A stretch of 64,000 bases of DNA from Streptomyces massasporeus (GTDB lineage Bacteria > Actinomycetota > Actinomycetes > Streptomycetales > Streptomycetaceae). Location: the NCBI RefSeq assembly GCF_014648995.1, contig NZ_BMSE01000021.1, positions 89,226 to 153,225 on the forward strand, written 5' to 3'. Shown in pieces: positions 17,361 to 25,691 of the stretch. The notes beneath the pieces are model-generated. The model did no database searches and was not told where the DNA came from. It saw nothing but the letters and a program-made list of their open reading frames with translations. The translations under genes were made by a program, and so were the position numbers. Numbering within the stretch: the first letter of the stretch is position 1; every line of letters begins with the position of its first letter.

Positions 17361-18290
17361 GTGAACACAACCCCACAGCCAGACCCCAAGGACCGCCCCG
17401 CGCGGCTCACCGTCGGCGTCGTCGGCGCCGGCCGCGTGGGCCCCGCGCTGGCGGCGTCCCTGCAGCTCGCCGGGCACCGCCCGGTCGCCGTCTCCGCGGT
17501 CTCGGAGGCCTCCCGGCGCCGCGCCGGGCAACTGCTGCCCGACGTGCCGGTGATGCCGCCCGCCGAGGTGCTCCAGCGGTCCGACCTGGTGCTGCTGACG
17601 GTTCCCGACGACGCCCTGCCCGACCTGGTCACCGGCCTCGCCGACACCGGATCCGTGCGGCCCGGGCAGCTCCTCGTCCACACCTCCGGGCGGTACGGCA
17701 CCCGGGTCCTCGACCCCGCCCTGCGCGCGGGCGCCCTGCCGCTCGCCCTCCACCCCGCGATGACCTTCACGGGCACGCCCGTGGACGTCCAGCGGCTGGC
17801 CGGCTGCTCCTTCGGCGTCACCGCCCCCGAGGAGCTGCGCCTCGCCGCCGAGGCCCTCGTCATCGAGATGGGCGGCGAGCCGGAGTGGATCGCCGAGGAG
17901 AACCGGCCGCTCTACCACGCGGCGCTCGCCCTCGGGGCCAACCACCTGGTCACGCTGGTCGCCCAGTCCATGGAGCTGCTGAGCGCGGCCGGGGTCGCCG
18001 CCCCCGACCGGATGCTCGGCCCGCTGCTCGGCGCGGCCCTGGACAACGCCCTGCGCTCCGGCGACGCGGCCCTCACCGGCCCGGTCGCGCGCGGCGACGC
18101 GGGCACGGTCGCCGCGCACGTGACGGAGCTGCGCCGGCACGCCCCGCAGACCGTCGCCGGCTACCTGGCGATGGCCCGCGCGACCGCCGACCGGGCCCTC
18201 GCCCACGGCCTGCTGAAGCCGGAACTCGCCGAGGACCTCCTCGGGGTACTCGCCCACGGGACCGACGGCACCGAAGGGGACGCCCGATGA
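17361..18290 (+). CDS. Rossmann-like/DUF2520 oxidoreductase
   Basis: 309 aa. N-terminal NAD(P)-binding fold TVGVVGAGRVGPALAASLQLAGH, then a helical DUF2520 domain with LALHPAMTFTGT, LYHAALALGANHLVTLVAQSMELL. It resembles ProC and ketopantoate reductases in fold order. It is the first gene of an overlapping DUF2520-panC-nadB-nadC-coaX set and shares an ATGA overlap with panC, so a role in pantothenate synthesis, perhaps as ketopantoate reductase, is a reasonable inference but not shown. GTG start. Confidence 0.85.
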   Translation: MNTTPQPDPKDRPARLTVGVVGAGRVGPALAASLQLAGHRPVAVSAVSEASRRRAGQLLPDVPVMPPAEVLQRSDLVLLTVPDDALPDLVTGLADTGSVRPGQLLVHTSGRYGTRVLDPALRAGALPLALHPAMTFTGTPVDVQRLAGCSFGVTAPEELRLAAEALVIEMGGEPEWIAEENRPLYHAALALGANHLVTLVAQSMELLSAAGVAAPDRMLGPLLGAALDNALRSGDAALTGPVARGDAGTVAAHVTELRRHAPQTVAGYLAMARATADRALAHGLLKPELAEDLLGVLAHGTDGTEGDAR

Positions 18291-19288
18291 CCACCACCCT
18301 GCTGCGCACCGCCGGCGAACTGCACGCACGCACGCGTACGGGCCGGCGCGCCGTGGTGATGACCATGGGGGCGCTGCACGAGGGCCACGCCACGCTGATC
18401 CGCACCGCGCGCGGCATCGCCGGGCCGGACGGCGAGGTCGTCGTCACCGTCTTCGTCAACCCGCTCCAGTTCGGCCAGGGCGAGGACCTCGACCGCTACC
18501 CGCGCACCCTGGACGCTGACCTCGCCCTCGCGGAACAGTCGGGCGCGGACGTCGTGTTCGCCCCCGCCGTGGACGAGGTCTACCCGGGCGGCGAGCCCCA
18601 GGTCCGCATCACCGCGGGCCCCATGGGCGAGCGCCTGGAGGGCTCCTCCCGCCCCGGCCACTTCGACGGCATGCTCACGGTCGTCGCCAAGCTGCTGCAC
18701 CTGACGCGCCCCGACGTCGCCCTGTACGGCCAGAAGGACGCCCAGCAGCTCGCGCTGATCCGCCGCATGGTGCGGGACCTGAACTTCGGCGTGGAGATCG
18801 TCGGCGTGCCCACCGTCCGCGAGGAGGACGGCCTGGCCCTGTCCAGCCGCAACCGCTACCTGTCGGCCACCGAGCGGCGCACCGCCCTCGCCCTGTCCGG
18901 GGCCCTGTTCGCGGGCCAGGACCGGCACGCCGCGCAGGAGGCACTGCGTGCCCGGGCCCGCGAAGTGCCCGCCACGCGCGCGCGTGCCGAGGCGCTCAGC
19001 GCCATAGGGGAGTCCCGCGCGGCGGCCGACGCGCACGCCGTGGCGACGGCCGTCCCGGGCGGTCCGGCGGCCGTCCGCGCGGCCGCCCGTCAGGTCCTCG
19101 ACGAGGCCGCCCGCCTCGAACCGCCGCTCGCGCTGGACTACCTCGCCCTGGTCGACCCGTCCGACTTCACCGAGATCGGGGACGACTTCACCGGCGACGC
19201 GGTCCTCGCCGTCGCCGCCCGGGTCGGGGCGACCCGGCTGATCGACAACGTCCCCCTCACCTTCACCAGCTTCGGAGCCGCCTCGTGA
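18287..19288 (+). CDS. panC: Pantothenate synthetase
   Basis: 333 aa. Joins pantoate and beta-alanine using ATP. Motifs: VMTMGALHEGHATLI (HxGH), VFVNPLQFG, GQKDAQQL, VREEDGLALSSRNRYLS. Slightly longer than the ~280-aa norm because of an Ala/Arg-rich insertion before the C-terminal domain. ATGA overlap with the upstream DUF2520 gene and GTGA overlap with nadB. Confidence 0.96.
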   Translation: MTTTLLRTAGELHARTRTGRRAVVMTMGALHEGHATLIRTARGIAGPDGEVVVTVFVNPLQFGQGEDLDRYPRTLDADLALAEQSGADVVFAPAVDEVYPGGEPQVRITAGPMGERLEGSSRPGHFDGMLTVVAKLLHLTRPDVALYGQKDAQQLALIRRMVRDLNFGVEIVGVPTVREEDGLALSSRNRYLSATERRTALALSGALFAGQDRHAAQEALRARAREVPATRARAEALSAIGESRAAADAHAVATAVPGGPAAVRAAARQVLDEAARLEPPLALDYLALVDPSDFTEIGDDFTGDAVLAVAARVGATRLIDNVPLTFTSFGAAS

Positions 19289-20994
19289 CCACCACAGGCA
19301 TACGACTGCACGCCCCCGCCGCCGGGTGGTCCATCGCCGCGGACGTGGTCGTCGTCGGCTCCGGCGTCGCCGGGCTGACCGCCGCCCTGCGCTGCGAGGC
19401 CGCGGGCCTGCGGACGGTCGTCGTCACCAAGGCCCGGCTCGACGACGGCTCCACCCGCTGGGCCCAGGGCGGCATCGCCGCGGCCCTCGGCGAGGGCGAC
19501 ACCCCCGAGCAGCACCTCGACGACACCCTGGTCGCGGGCGCCGGACTGTGCGACGAGGACGCGGTCCGCCTCCTGGTCACCGAGGGCCCCGACGCCGTAC
19601 GCCGCCTCATCGAGACCGGAGCCCGGTTCGACGAGTCCTCCGAGGGCGACCTCGAACTGACCCGGGAGGGCGGCCACCACCGGCGCCGCATCGCCCACGC
19701 CGGCGGTGACGCCACCGGCGCCGAGATCTCCCGCGCCCTGGTCGAGGCCGTCCGAGCGCGGGGCGTGCGCACCGTCGAGAACGCGCTCGTCCTGGACCTC
19801 CTCACGGACGCCGAGGGCCGCACCGCCGGGGTGACCCTGCACGTCATGGGGGAGGGCCAGCACGACGGCGTGGGTGCCGTCCACGCCCCCGCGGTGGTCC
19901 TCGCGACCGGCGGCATGGGCCAGGTCTTCTCCGCCACCACCAACCCGTCGGTGTCGACGGGCGACGGCGTGGCACTCGCGCTCCGGGCGGGCGCGGAGGT
20001 CAGCGACCTGGAGTTCGTCCAGTTCCACCCGACCGTGCTGTTCCTGGGCCGGGACGCGGAGGGCCAGCAGCCCCTGGTCTCCGAGGCCGTGCGCGGCGAG
20101 GGCGCCCACCTGATCGACGCCGCCGGTGTCCGCTTCATGGTCGGACAGCACGAACTCGCCGAACTCGCCCCCCGCGACATCGTCGCCAAGGGCATCCTGC
20201 GCCGCATGCTGGAGCAGGACGCCGAGCACGTGTACCTCGACGGCCGGCACTTCGGCGCGGAGATGTGGGAGCACCGCTTCCCGACGATCCTGGCCGCCTG
20301 CCGCGCCCACGGCATCGACCCCGTCACCGACCCCATCCCGGTCGCCCCGGCCGCCCACTACGCCTCTGGCGGCGTCCGCACGGACTCCCACGGCCGTACG
20401 ACCGTCCCCGGCCTCTACGCGTGCGGCGAGGTCGCCTGCACCGGGGTGCACGGAGCCAACCGGCTGGCGTCCAACTCCCTGCTCGAAGGCCTCGTCTACG
20501 CCGAGCGCATCGCGGACGACATCGTGGCGAACGGCCTGCCCGCGCGCGTGCCCCAGCCGGTCCCGCACCCCGAGATCCCCGAGCACCCGCTGCAGACCCC
20601 CGAGGCCCGCTTCGCGATCCAGCGGATCATGACGGGCGGGGCGGGCGTCCTGCGCTCGGCCGGGTCCCTCAGCAAGGCCGCCGACCAGCTCCAGCGCCTG
20701 CACACCGACGCCCGGGAGGCCCTCGCCGAGCACGGCAAGACGGCCGAGGCCGGAGTCGACACCTGGGAGGCCACCAACCTCCTGTGCGTGGCCCGCGTCC
20801 TGGTCGCCGCCGCCCTGCTGCGCGAGGAGACCCGGGGCTGCCACTGGCGCGAGGACCGCCCCGAGCGCGACGACGCGGCCTGGCGCCGCCACATCGTCGT
20901 GACCCTGAACCCGGACCGCACGCTGGCCGTGCAGACCACGGACACCACACACTTCCCTACGACCCTCCCGCCCCAGGCCCCCCAGGAGCAGTGA
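19285..20994 (+). CDS. nadB: L-aspartate oxidase
   Basis: 569 aa, full length. Oxidises L-aspartate to iminoaspartate for quinolinate synthesis (NAD pathway). FAD site VVVGSGVAGLTAALRCEAAGL; RWAQGGIAAALGEGD; the active-site region GVRFMVGQHELAELAPRDIV; and HYASGGVRTDSHGRTTVPGLYACGEVACTGVHGANRLASNSLLEGLVY. GTG start overlaps the panC stop. nadA is not adjacent. Confidence 0.97.
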   Translation: MTTTGIRLHAPAAGWSIAADVVVVGSGVAGLTAALRCEAAGLRTVVVTKARLDDGSTRWAQGGIAAALGEGDTPEQHLDDTLVAGAGLCDEDAVRLLVTEGPDAVRRLIETGARFDESSEGDLELTREGGHHRRRIAHAGGDATGAEISRALVEAVRARGVRTVENALVLDLLTDAEGRTAGVTLHVMGEGQHDGVGAVHAPAVVLATGGMGQVFSATTNPSVSTGDGVALALRAGAEVSDLEFVQFHPTVLFLGRDAEGQQPLVSEAVRGEGAHLIDAAGVRFMVGQHELAELAPRDIVAKGILRRMLEQDAEHVYLDGRHFGAEMWEHRFPTILAACRAHGIDPVTDPIPVAPAAHYASGGVRTDSHGRTTVPGLYACGEVACTGVHGANRLASNSLLEGLVYAERIADDIVANGLPARVPQPVPHPEIPEHPLQTPEARFAIQRIMTGGAGVLRSAGSLSKAADQLQRLHTDAREALAEHGKTAEAGVDTWEATNLLCVARVLVAAALLREETRGCHWREDRPERDDAAWRRHIVVTLNPDRTLAVQTTDTTHFPTTLPPQAPQEQ

Positions 20995-20999
20995 CCGAC

Positions 21000-21974
21000 G
21001 TGAGCACCCCCGACCTTCCCCTCGTCTCCTCCGGAGGCTGCGGAGACGGCTGCGCCTGCGGCGCGGACGACGAGGCGTACCTGGAGTGCGGCCTGGACCC
21101 CGCACTCGCCCAGCTCCTGGCCGACGCCGGCCTCGACCCCGTCGAGGTCGAGGACATCGCCAACGTGGCCCTCCAGGAGGACCTGGCCCACGGCGTCGAC
21201 GTGACGACGGTGGCGACCATCCCCGAGGACGCGGTGGCCACGGCCGACTTCACCGCACGCGAGGCGGGCACCGTGGCCGGTCTGCGCGTCGCCGAGGCGG
21301 TCATCTCGGTCGTCTGCGAGGAGGAGCTCGAGATCGAGCGCCACGCGGAGGACGGCGACCGCGTCGAAGCGGGCCAGAAGCTCCTCTCCGTCACCACCCG
21401 CACCCGCGACCTCCTCACGGCCGAGCGCAGCGCGCTGAACATCCTGTGCCGACTGTCGGGCGTCGCGACAGCCACGCGCGCGTGGGCGGACGCGCTCGAC
21501 GGGACCAAGGCGAAGGTCCGCGACACCCGCAAGACGACCCCCGGCCTGCGCAGCCTCGAGAAGTACGCGGTCCGCTGCGGCGGCGGCGTGAACCACCGCA
21601 TGTCCCTCTCGGACGCGGCCCTGGTCAAGGACAACCACGTGGTCGCCGCGGGCGGCGTCGCCCAGGCCTTCCGGGCGGTCCGGGAACGCTTCCCCGACGT
21701 CCCCATCGAGGTCGAGGTCGACACCCTGCACCAGCTCCGCGAGGTCCTGGACGCCGGTGCCGACCTGATCCTGCTGGACAACTTCACGCCGGGTGAGTGC
21801 GCGGAGGCGGTCGCGATCGTCCAGGGCCGTGCCGCCCTGGAGGCCTCGGGCCGCCTCACCCTCGGCAACGCCAAGGCCTACGCGGACACCGGCGTCGACT
21901 ACCTCGCCGTCGGAGCCCTCACCCACTCCTCGCCGATCCTGGACATCGGCCTGGACCTGCGGCCGGCGGAGTAG
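21000..21974 (+). CDS. nadC: Nicotinate-nucleotide pyrophosphorylase (carboxylating)
   Basis: 324 aa. Converts quinolinate plus PRPP to nicotinate mononucleotide. Signatures: LAEDL-like NVALQEDLAHGVDVTT, ERSALNILCRLSGVAT, RDTRKTTPGLRSLEKYAVRCGGGVNHR, KDNH, EVEVDTL, LLDNF. It carries an unusual Cys-rich N-terminal stretch (SSGGCGDGCACGADDEAYLECG). GTG at 21000 chosen; GTG at 20991 overlaps the nadB stop but sits only 2 nt from AGGAG. Confidence 0.95.
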   Translation: MSTPDLPLVSSGGCGDGCACGADDEAYLECGLDPALAQLLADAGLDPVEVEDIANVALQEDLAHGVDVTTVATIPEDAVATADFTAREAGTVAGLRVAEAVISVVCEEELEIERHAEDGDRVEAGQKLLSVTTRTRDLLTAERSALNILCRLSGVATATRAWADALDGTKAKVRDTRKTTPGLRSLEKYAVRCGGGVNHRMSLSDAALVKDNHVVAAGGVAQAFRAVRERFPDVPIEVEVDTLHQLREVLDAGADLILLDNFTPGECAEAVAIVQGRAALEASGRLTLGNAKAYADTGVDYLAVGALTHSSPILDIGLDLRPAE

Positions 21975-21989
21975 GGGCGGGTACGGGTC

Positions 21990-22787
21990 ATGCTGCTGAC
22001 GATCGACGTAGGAAACACCCACACCGTCCTCGGCCTGTTCGACGGCGACGAGATCGTCGAACACTGGCGCATCTCCACGGACGCGCGCCGCACCGCGGAC
22101 GAACTGGCGGTCCTCCTCCAGGGCCTGATGGGCATGCACCCGCTCCTCGGCGACGAGCTGGGCGACGGCATCGACGGCATCGCCATCTGCGCCACCGTCC
22201 CCTCGGTCCTGCACGAGCTCCGCGAGGTGACGCGCCGCTACTACGGCGACGTGCCCGCGATCCTCGTCGAACCGGGCGTCAAGACGGGCGTGCCGATCCT
22301 CATGGACAACCCCAAGGAGGTCGGCGCCGACCGCATCATCAACGCGGTCGCGGCGGTCGAGCTCTACGGCGGCCCCGCCATCGTCGTCGACTTCGGCACG
22401 GCGACGACCTTCGACGCGGTCAGCGCGCGAGGGGAGTACGTCGGCGGGGTCATCTCACCCGGCATCGAGATCTCCGTGGAGGCCCTGGGCGTCCGCGGCG
22501 CCCAGCTCCGCAAGATCGAGGTGGCCCGGCCCCGCAGCGTCATCGGCAAGAACACGGTCGAGGCGATGCAGTCGGGTGTCATCTACGGTTTCGCCGGCCA
22601 GGTCGACGGAGTGGTCAACCGCATGGCCCGCGAGCTGTCGGAGGACCCGGACGACGTCACCGTCATCGCCACGGGCGGTCTCGCACCGATGGTCCTGGGC
22701 GAGTCGTCGGTGATCGACGAACACGAGCCGTGGCTGACGCTGATCGGCCTGCGGCTGGTCTACGAGCGGAACGTGTCGCGCATGTGA
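21990..22787 (+). CDS. coaX: Type III pantothenate kinase
   Basis: 265 aa. First committed step of CoA synthesis. Type III motifs: LLTIDVGNTHTVLGLFDGD (phosphate loop), DRIINAVAA, VVDFGTATTFDAVS, GVISPGIEIS, ATGGLAPM. Being type III it is usually insensitive to CoA feedback. It ends the pantothenate/NAD operon; a GC-rich hairpin follows. Confidence 0.97.
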   Translation: MLLTIDVGNTHTVLGLFDGDEIVEHWRISTDARRTADELAVLLQGLMGMHPLLGDELGDGIDGIAICATVPSVLHELREVTRRYYGDVPAILVEPGVKTGVPILMDNPKEVGADRIINAVAAVELYGGPAIVVDFGTATTFDAVSARGEYVGGVISPGIEISVEALGVRGAQLRKIEVARPRSVIGKNTVEAMQSGVIYGFAGQVDGVVNRMARELSEDPDDVTVIATGGLAPMVLGESSVIDEHEPWLTLIGLRLVYERNVSRM

Positions 22788-22799
22788 GCGGCTGAGGAG

Positions 22800-22843
22800 G
22801 GGGTGGGGGCGCAACCCGACAAAGCGGACTGCACCCCCACCCC
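22800..22843 (+). terminator. Possible terminator after coaX
   Basis: GGGGTGGGGG and CCCCCACCCC form a 10-bp stem, and a GCA/TGC pair extends it after one mismatch. It starts 13 bp after the coaX stop. The large loop and lack of a U tract keep confidence moderate. Confidence 0.5.
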
Positions 22844-23340
22844 GGGCCGCGACCGCCCCGGCATCCCGGTCGCGCCGCACGGCGTCCCTGGCCGCGCTGC
22901 CTCTGGCGTCCCCGGCCATGCCGCTCCTGATGTCCCCCGGCCGCGCCGTTTCGGCGCCCTCCGGCCGCGCGGCTGTCCGGCTTTCGGCCGCGCCGCGCCC
23001 GGTGTCTTCCGGGGGCGCTGACTCTGGCTGACCTGGCCGCGCTTCCGGCGCCCCCGGCCACGCTCTTCCGGCGCCCCCGGCCACGCTCTTCCGGCGTTTC
23101 CTGGCCGCGCCATCTCTGGCGTCCGTCGGCCACACCACTCCCGGCATCCCCAGCCACCCCGCTTCCGGCGCCTCGGTCACACCACCCCCCCGGCGTCCGT
23201 CGGCCGCGCCGCCCCCGGCATCCCCAGCCACGCCACCCCCGGCCACACCACCCCTTGCATCCCCCAGCCGCACCACCCCTTGCATCCCCCAGCCGCACCA
23301 CCCCTGGCTTCCCCCGCCCCCACCCGAGTGTTCCCCCGCG
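22844..23340. repeat. Degenerate ~24-bp GC-rich repeat tract
   Basis: Roughly 500 bp with no convincing gene. It is made of about twenty diverged copies of a 20-24 bp unit of the type GGCGTCCCCGGCCGCGCC with a variable spacer. Two neighbouring pairs are nearly exact (around 23040-23095 and 23255-23310). The minus-strand frames stay open across it but read as low-complexity peptide. No direct-repeat/spacer regularity of a CRISPR. Confidence 0.75.
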
Positions 23341-23392
23341 CCACACCCATCCCCTATGCGCAATTTGTCTGATTAGCGCGTATCGTCGCCGC

Positions 23393-24055
23393 ATGCCCAC
23401 GCCATACGGATCCCGCGGCGGCATGGCGTTCGGTGTGGAGGAGCTGCGTGTGCTCCGCCGCGCTCTCGCCCTCGCCCTCGACCCCGCACCCGCCTCGGCC
23501 GACGACGTCCAGGACTGTCTCCGTCTCGCAGAGTCACTCGACGAGGCACTGCGGGAGGGGGCCAGGCTGCGCGCCTTCCTCGTGGCCGACCTGGGCCGGT
23601 ATCGCGCCGCCCTCCCCGGAACCGCCGCCGGCTACCTCGCGCTCCTGGACGAGGCGCTGGGCGCCGGCTACCGCCCCCTGCCCGACGACCTCGCCGCCCT
23701 CCGCGCCCTGCGCGGCAACCCCGCCGCGGCGGCCCTGCTGGATCGCTGCGCGGTCACTCCCCTCACCCCCGCCGCTCTCCCCGTGGCCGACGTTCCCGGC
23801 TCCCGCACCCGCCTCCTGGCCATCCCCGGAGGCCGCTGCGCCCCGTCGGCCGCATCCGCCGGGGACGGCGCGGAGAAGCAGCCCGAGAAGAAGCCCGCCC
23901 GCAAGCCACCGGCCCCTGCCCCCAAGCCCGCCCCGGCGCCCGGCCCGGACACGCCGAAGCCCTCCCGCCCGATCCCCACCCCGGGCGAGGTCTTCCCGCG
24001 CCGCAAGCCGGCCCCGCCACCCCCCGCGAACCCCCAGCAGCTCGCCGCCGGCTGA
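23393..24055 (+). CDS. Conserved hypothetical protein, Pro-rich C-terminus
   Basis: 220 aa. N-terminal helical domain of ~150 residues (MAFGVEELRVLRRALALALDPAPASADDVQDCLRLAESLDEALREGARLRAFLVADLGRYRAALPGTAAGYLALLDEAL...) and a Lys/Pro/Ala-rich tail (KKPARKPPAPAPKPAPAPGP) suited to an extended region. No signal peptide. ATG at 23393 lacks a Shine-Dalgarno; TATCGT ends 6 nt upstream. A second in-frame ATG at 23423 (MAFGVEELR) is possible. Function unknown. Confidence 0.8.
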   Translation: MPTPYGSRGGMAFGVEELRVLRRALALALDPAPASADDVQDCLRLAESLDEALREGARLRAFLVADLGRYRAALPGTAAGYLALLDEALGAGYRPLPDDLAALRALRGNPAAAALLDRCAVTPLTPAALPVADVPGSRTRLLAIPGGRCAPSAASAGDGAEKQPEKKPARKPPAPAPKPAPAPGPDTPKPSRPIPTPGEVFPRRKPAPPPPANPQQLAAG

Positions 24056-24073
24056 CGTGGCTACCCTGGATCC

Positions 24074-24262
24074 ATGGACTACGTCTCCGCGCTCCTGCCC
24101 CCGGCCGTCATGGCCGTCTTCTTCGTCGGCGTGATCCGGGTGATCGTGAAGACACAGGGCGGCGCCAACAAGGCCAAGGAGGACGCGGCCGTGGACGCCG
24201 CCATCGCGCGCGTGGAGGGTGCCCGCCAGACCACGGCGACCTCCGCGAAGGCCGAGGCCTGA
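24074..24262 (+). CDS. Small membrane protein, 62 aa
   Basis: One membrane segment (LLPPAVMAVFFVGVIRVIV) followed by a short charged cytoplasmic tail KTQGGANKAKEDAAVDAAIARVEGARQ. Starts 18 bp after the upstream gene; TACCCT ends 6 nt before the ATG, consistent with leaderless expression. A terminator-like hairpin follows. Function unknown. Confidence 0.72.
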   Translation: MDYVSALLPPAVMAVFFVGVIRVIVKTQGGANKAKEDAAVDAAIARVEGARQTTATSAKAEA

Positions 24263-24276
24263 CCTCACCCCCTCCG

Positions 24277-24342
24277 AGGGCGTACGACTCGGCGGACCCG
24301 CACCCCGCGGCGCCCGCACTCACGAGCCGTACGCCCTTTTTG
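24277..24342 (+). terminator. Hairpin plus T-tract terminator
   Basis: AGGGCGTACG pairs with CGTACGCCCT, with an inner CTCG/CGAG extension after one mismatch, and the right arm is followed by TTTTTG. It separates the 62-aa gene from the BlaI-like gene and is one of the few with a T tract here. Confidence 0.7.
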
Positions 24343-24410
24343 TTCCCGTTCGCCGGTCCCGCGCACGTCCGCCACGCCATTACCGGGATCTCCCACTATT
24401 GTTCTGAGCT

Positions 24411-24884
24411 GTGCCTCGCCCATTGGGAGAACTCGAAGACGCGGTCATGTCGCGGGTGTGGAAGTGGAACCGCCCGGTGACCGTTCGAGAAGTCCTGGAA
24501 GATCTTCAGAAGGAGCGGTCCATCGCGTACACCACCGTGATGACCGTTTTGGACAATCTCCATCAGAAGGGCTGGGTGCGCCGCGAGGCGGAAGGCCGTG
24601 CCTATCGATATGAGGCGGTCTCCACCCGCGCCGCCTACGCAGCGGCCCTGATGAACGACGCCTGGTCGCAGAGCGACAACCCCGCCGCCGCTCTCGTCGC
24701 CTTCTTCGGCATGATGAGCGAGGAACAGCGGCGGTCTCTCAGCGATGCCGTCCGCATCGTCCAGGGCCCGGAAACCCAGGAACCGACCGAACCGTCGGAA
24801 TCCGCAGAACCGGCCGAACGAGCGGAACCCGGGGAAGAGCCCGAGGAGAACCCCGCCTCCGCTCGGGACCGGGGCGGGCGATAG
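24411..24884 (+). CDS. BlaI/MecI/CopY family transcriptional regulator
   Basis: 157 aa. Winged helix with LGELEDAVMSRVWKWNRPVTVREVLEDLQKERSIAYTTVMTVLDNLHQKGWVRREAEGRAYRYEAV, then a dimerisation helix and an acidic Glu/Pro-rich tail. Family members repress beta-lactamase or respiratory genes and are released by a BlaR-type protease; no M56 partner gene is adjacent. GTG start with TATTGT 8 nt upstream and no Shine-Dalgarno. The stop overlaps the -10-like TAGCGT of the next gene. Confidence 0.9.
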   Translation: MPRPLGELEDAVMSRVWKWNRPVTVREVLEDLQKERSIAYTTVMTVLDNLHQKGWVRREAEGRAYRYEAVSTRAAYAAALMNDAWSQSDNPAAALVAFFGMMSEEQRRSLSDAVRIVQGPETQEPTEPSESAEPAERAEPGEEPEENPASARDRGGR

Positions 24885-24893
24885 CGTCCCGTC

Positions 24894-25427
24894 ATGTCCG
24901 CGAAGAGCCCCGAAGCCACCGCAAAAGCCATCACCGTCCGACGGGCCCGCACCAGCGACGTCCCGGCCGTACGGGGCCTCCTTGACGCCTACGTCCGCGG
25001 CCGCATCCTGCTCGACAAAGCAACGGTGACGCTTTACGAGGACATCCAGGAGTTCTGGGTCGCGGAACGGGACGACAACGCCGAGGTCGTCGGCTGCGGC
25101 GCGCTGCACGTGATGTGGGAAGACCTCGCGGAAGTCCGCACTCTCGCGGTGAAGCCGGGCTTGAAGGGCGCGGGGGTCGGACACCGTGTGCTGGAGAAGT
25201 TGCTGCAGACCGCCCGCTGGCTCGGCGTTCGCCGTGTTTTCTGTCTGACCTTCGAAGTCGACTTCTTCACCAAGCACGGCTTCGTGGAGATCGGGGAGAC
25301 GCCCGTCGACACGGATGTCTACGCGGAGCTCCTGCGTTCCTATGACGAGGGTGTCGCGGAGTTCCTCGGACTCGAACGAGTGAAACCGAACACCTTGGGC
25401 AACAGCCGGATGCTTCTGCATCTGTGA
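24894..25427 (+). CDS. argA: Amino-acid N-acetyltransferase (GNAT, ArgA-like)
   Basis: 177 aa. GNAT fold: TVRRARTSDVPAVRGLLDAYV, EVVGCGALHVMWEDLAEVRTLAVKPGLKGAGVGHRVLEKLLQTARWLGVRRVFCLTFEVDFFTKHGFVEIGETPV. This matches the short single-domain N-acetylglutamate synthase of actinobacteria (Rv2747 type), which makes the first intermediate of arginine synthesis. No kinase-like ArgA/ArgB domain. TAGCGT lies 6 nt before the ATG. Confidence 0.85.
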   Translation: MSAKSPEATAKAITVRRARTSDVPAVRGLLDAYVRGRILLDKATVTLYEDIQEFWVAERDDNAEVVGCGALHVMWEDLAEVRTLAVKPGLKGAGVGHRVLEKLLQTARWLGVRRVFCLTFEVDFFTKHGFVEIGETPVDTDVYAELLRSYDEGVAEFLGLERVKPNTLGNSRMLLHL

Positions 25428-25605
25428 TCGCCGTGCGCCAGTAGACCGCTAGCGGGTCCGGCCGGTTCGTCAAGGCATATTCCGCGGCGCCCGCCCCTGC
25501 CCCGGTTCCCTATGTCCGAAACGCGCACGTTTCCGGACCGGGGCCGGGCTGCCGGACTCTGCCGGGGGTTTGTGTTTTTCCGGCAAAAGCGGTTTGCTTT
25601 CCGAC

Positions 25606-25627
25606 GTACTGCAGTACTGCATATAAC
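25606..25627 (+). promoter_or_regulatory. lsr2 promoter with palindrome
   Basis: TATAAC at 25622-25627 is a good -10 and is preceded at 25606-25617 by the perfect 12-bp palindrome GTACTGCAGTAC. The palindrome fills the spacer, a common place for a repressor. No clear -35. About 65 nt of leader would precede the lsr2 start. Confidence 0.5.
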
Positions 25628-25691
25628 AGGGGACGGCGATACGGCGGACGCCGGCACACCCGCCCTGAAGATATCGATGAAAGGAAATCCG

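Noticed and set aside
22844..23340. CRISPR array
   Set aside because: Units are contiguous and degenerate, with no constant repeat plus unique spacer pattern and no cas genes.
22455..23363. Minus-strand repetitive protein across the repeat tract
   Set aside because: No start signal, overlaps coaX, and the repeat period drifts in and out of frame.
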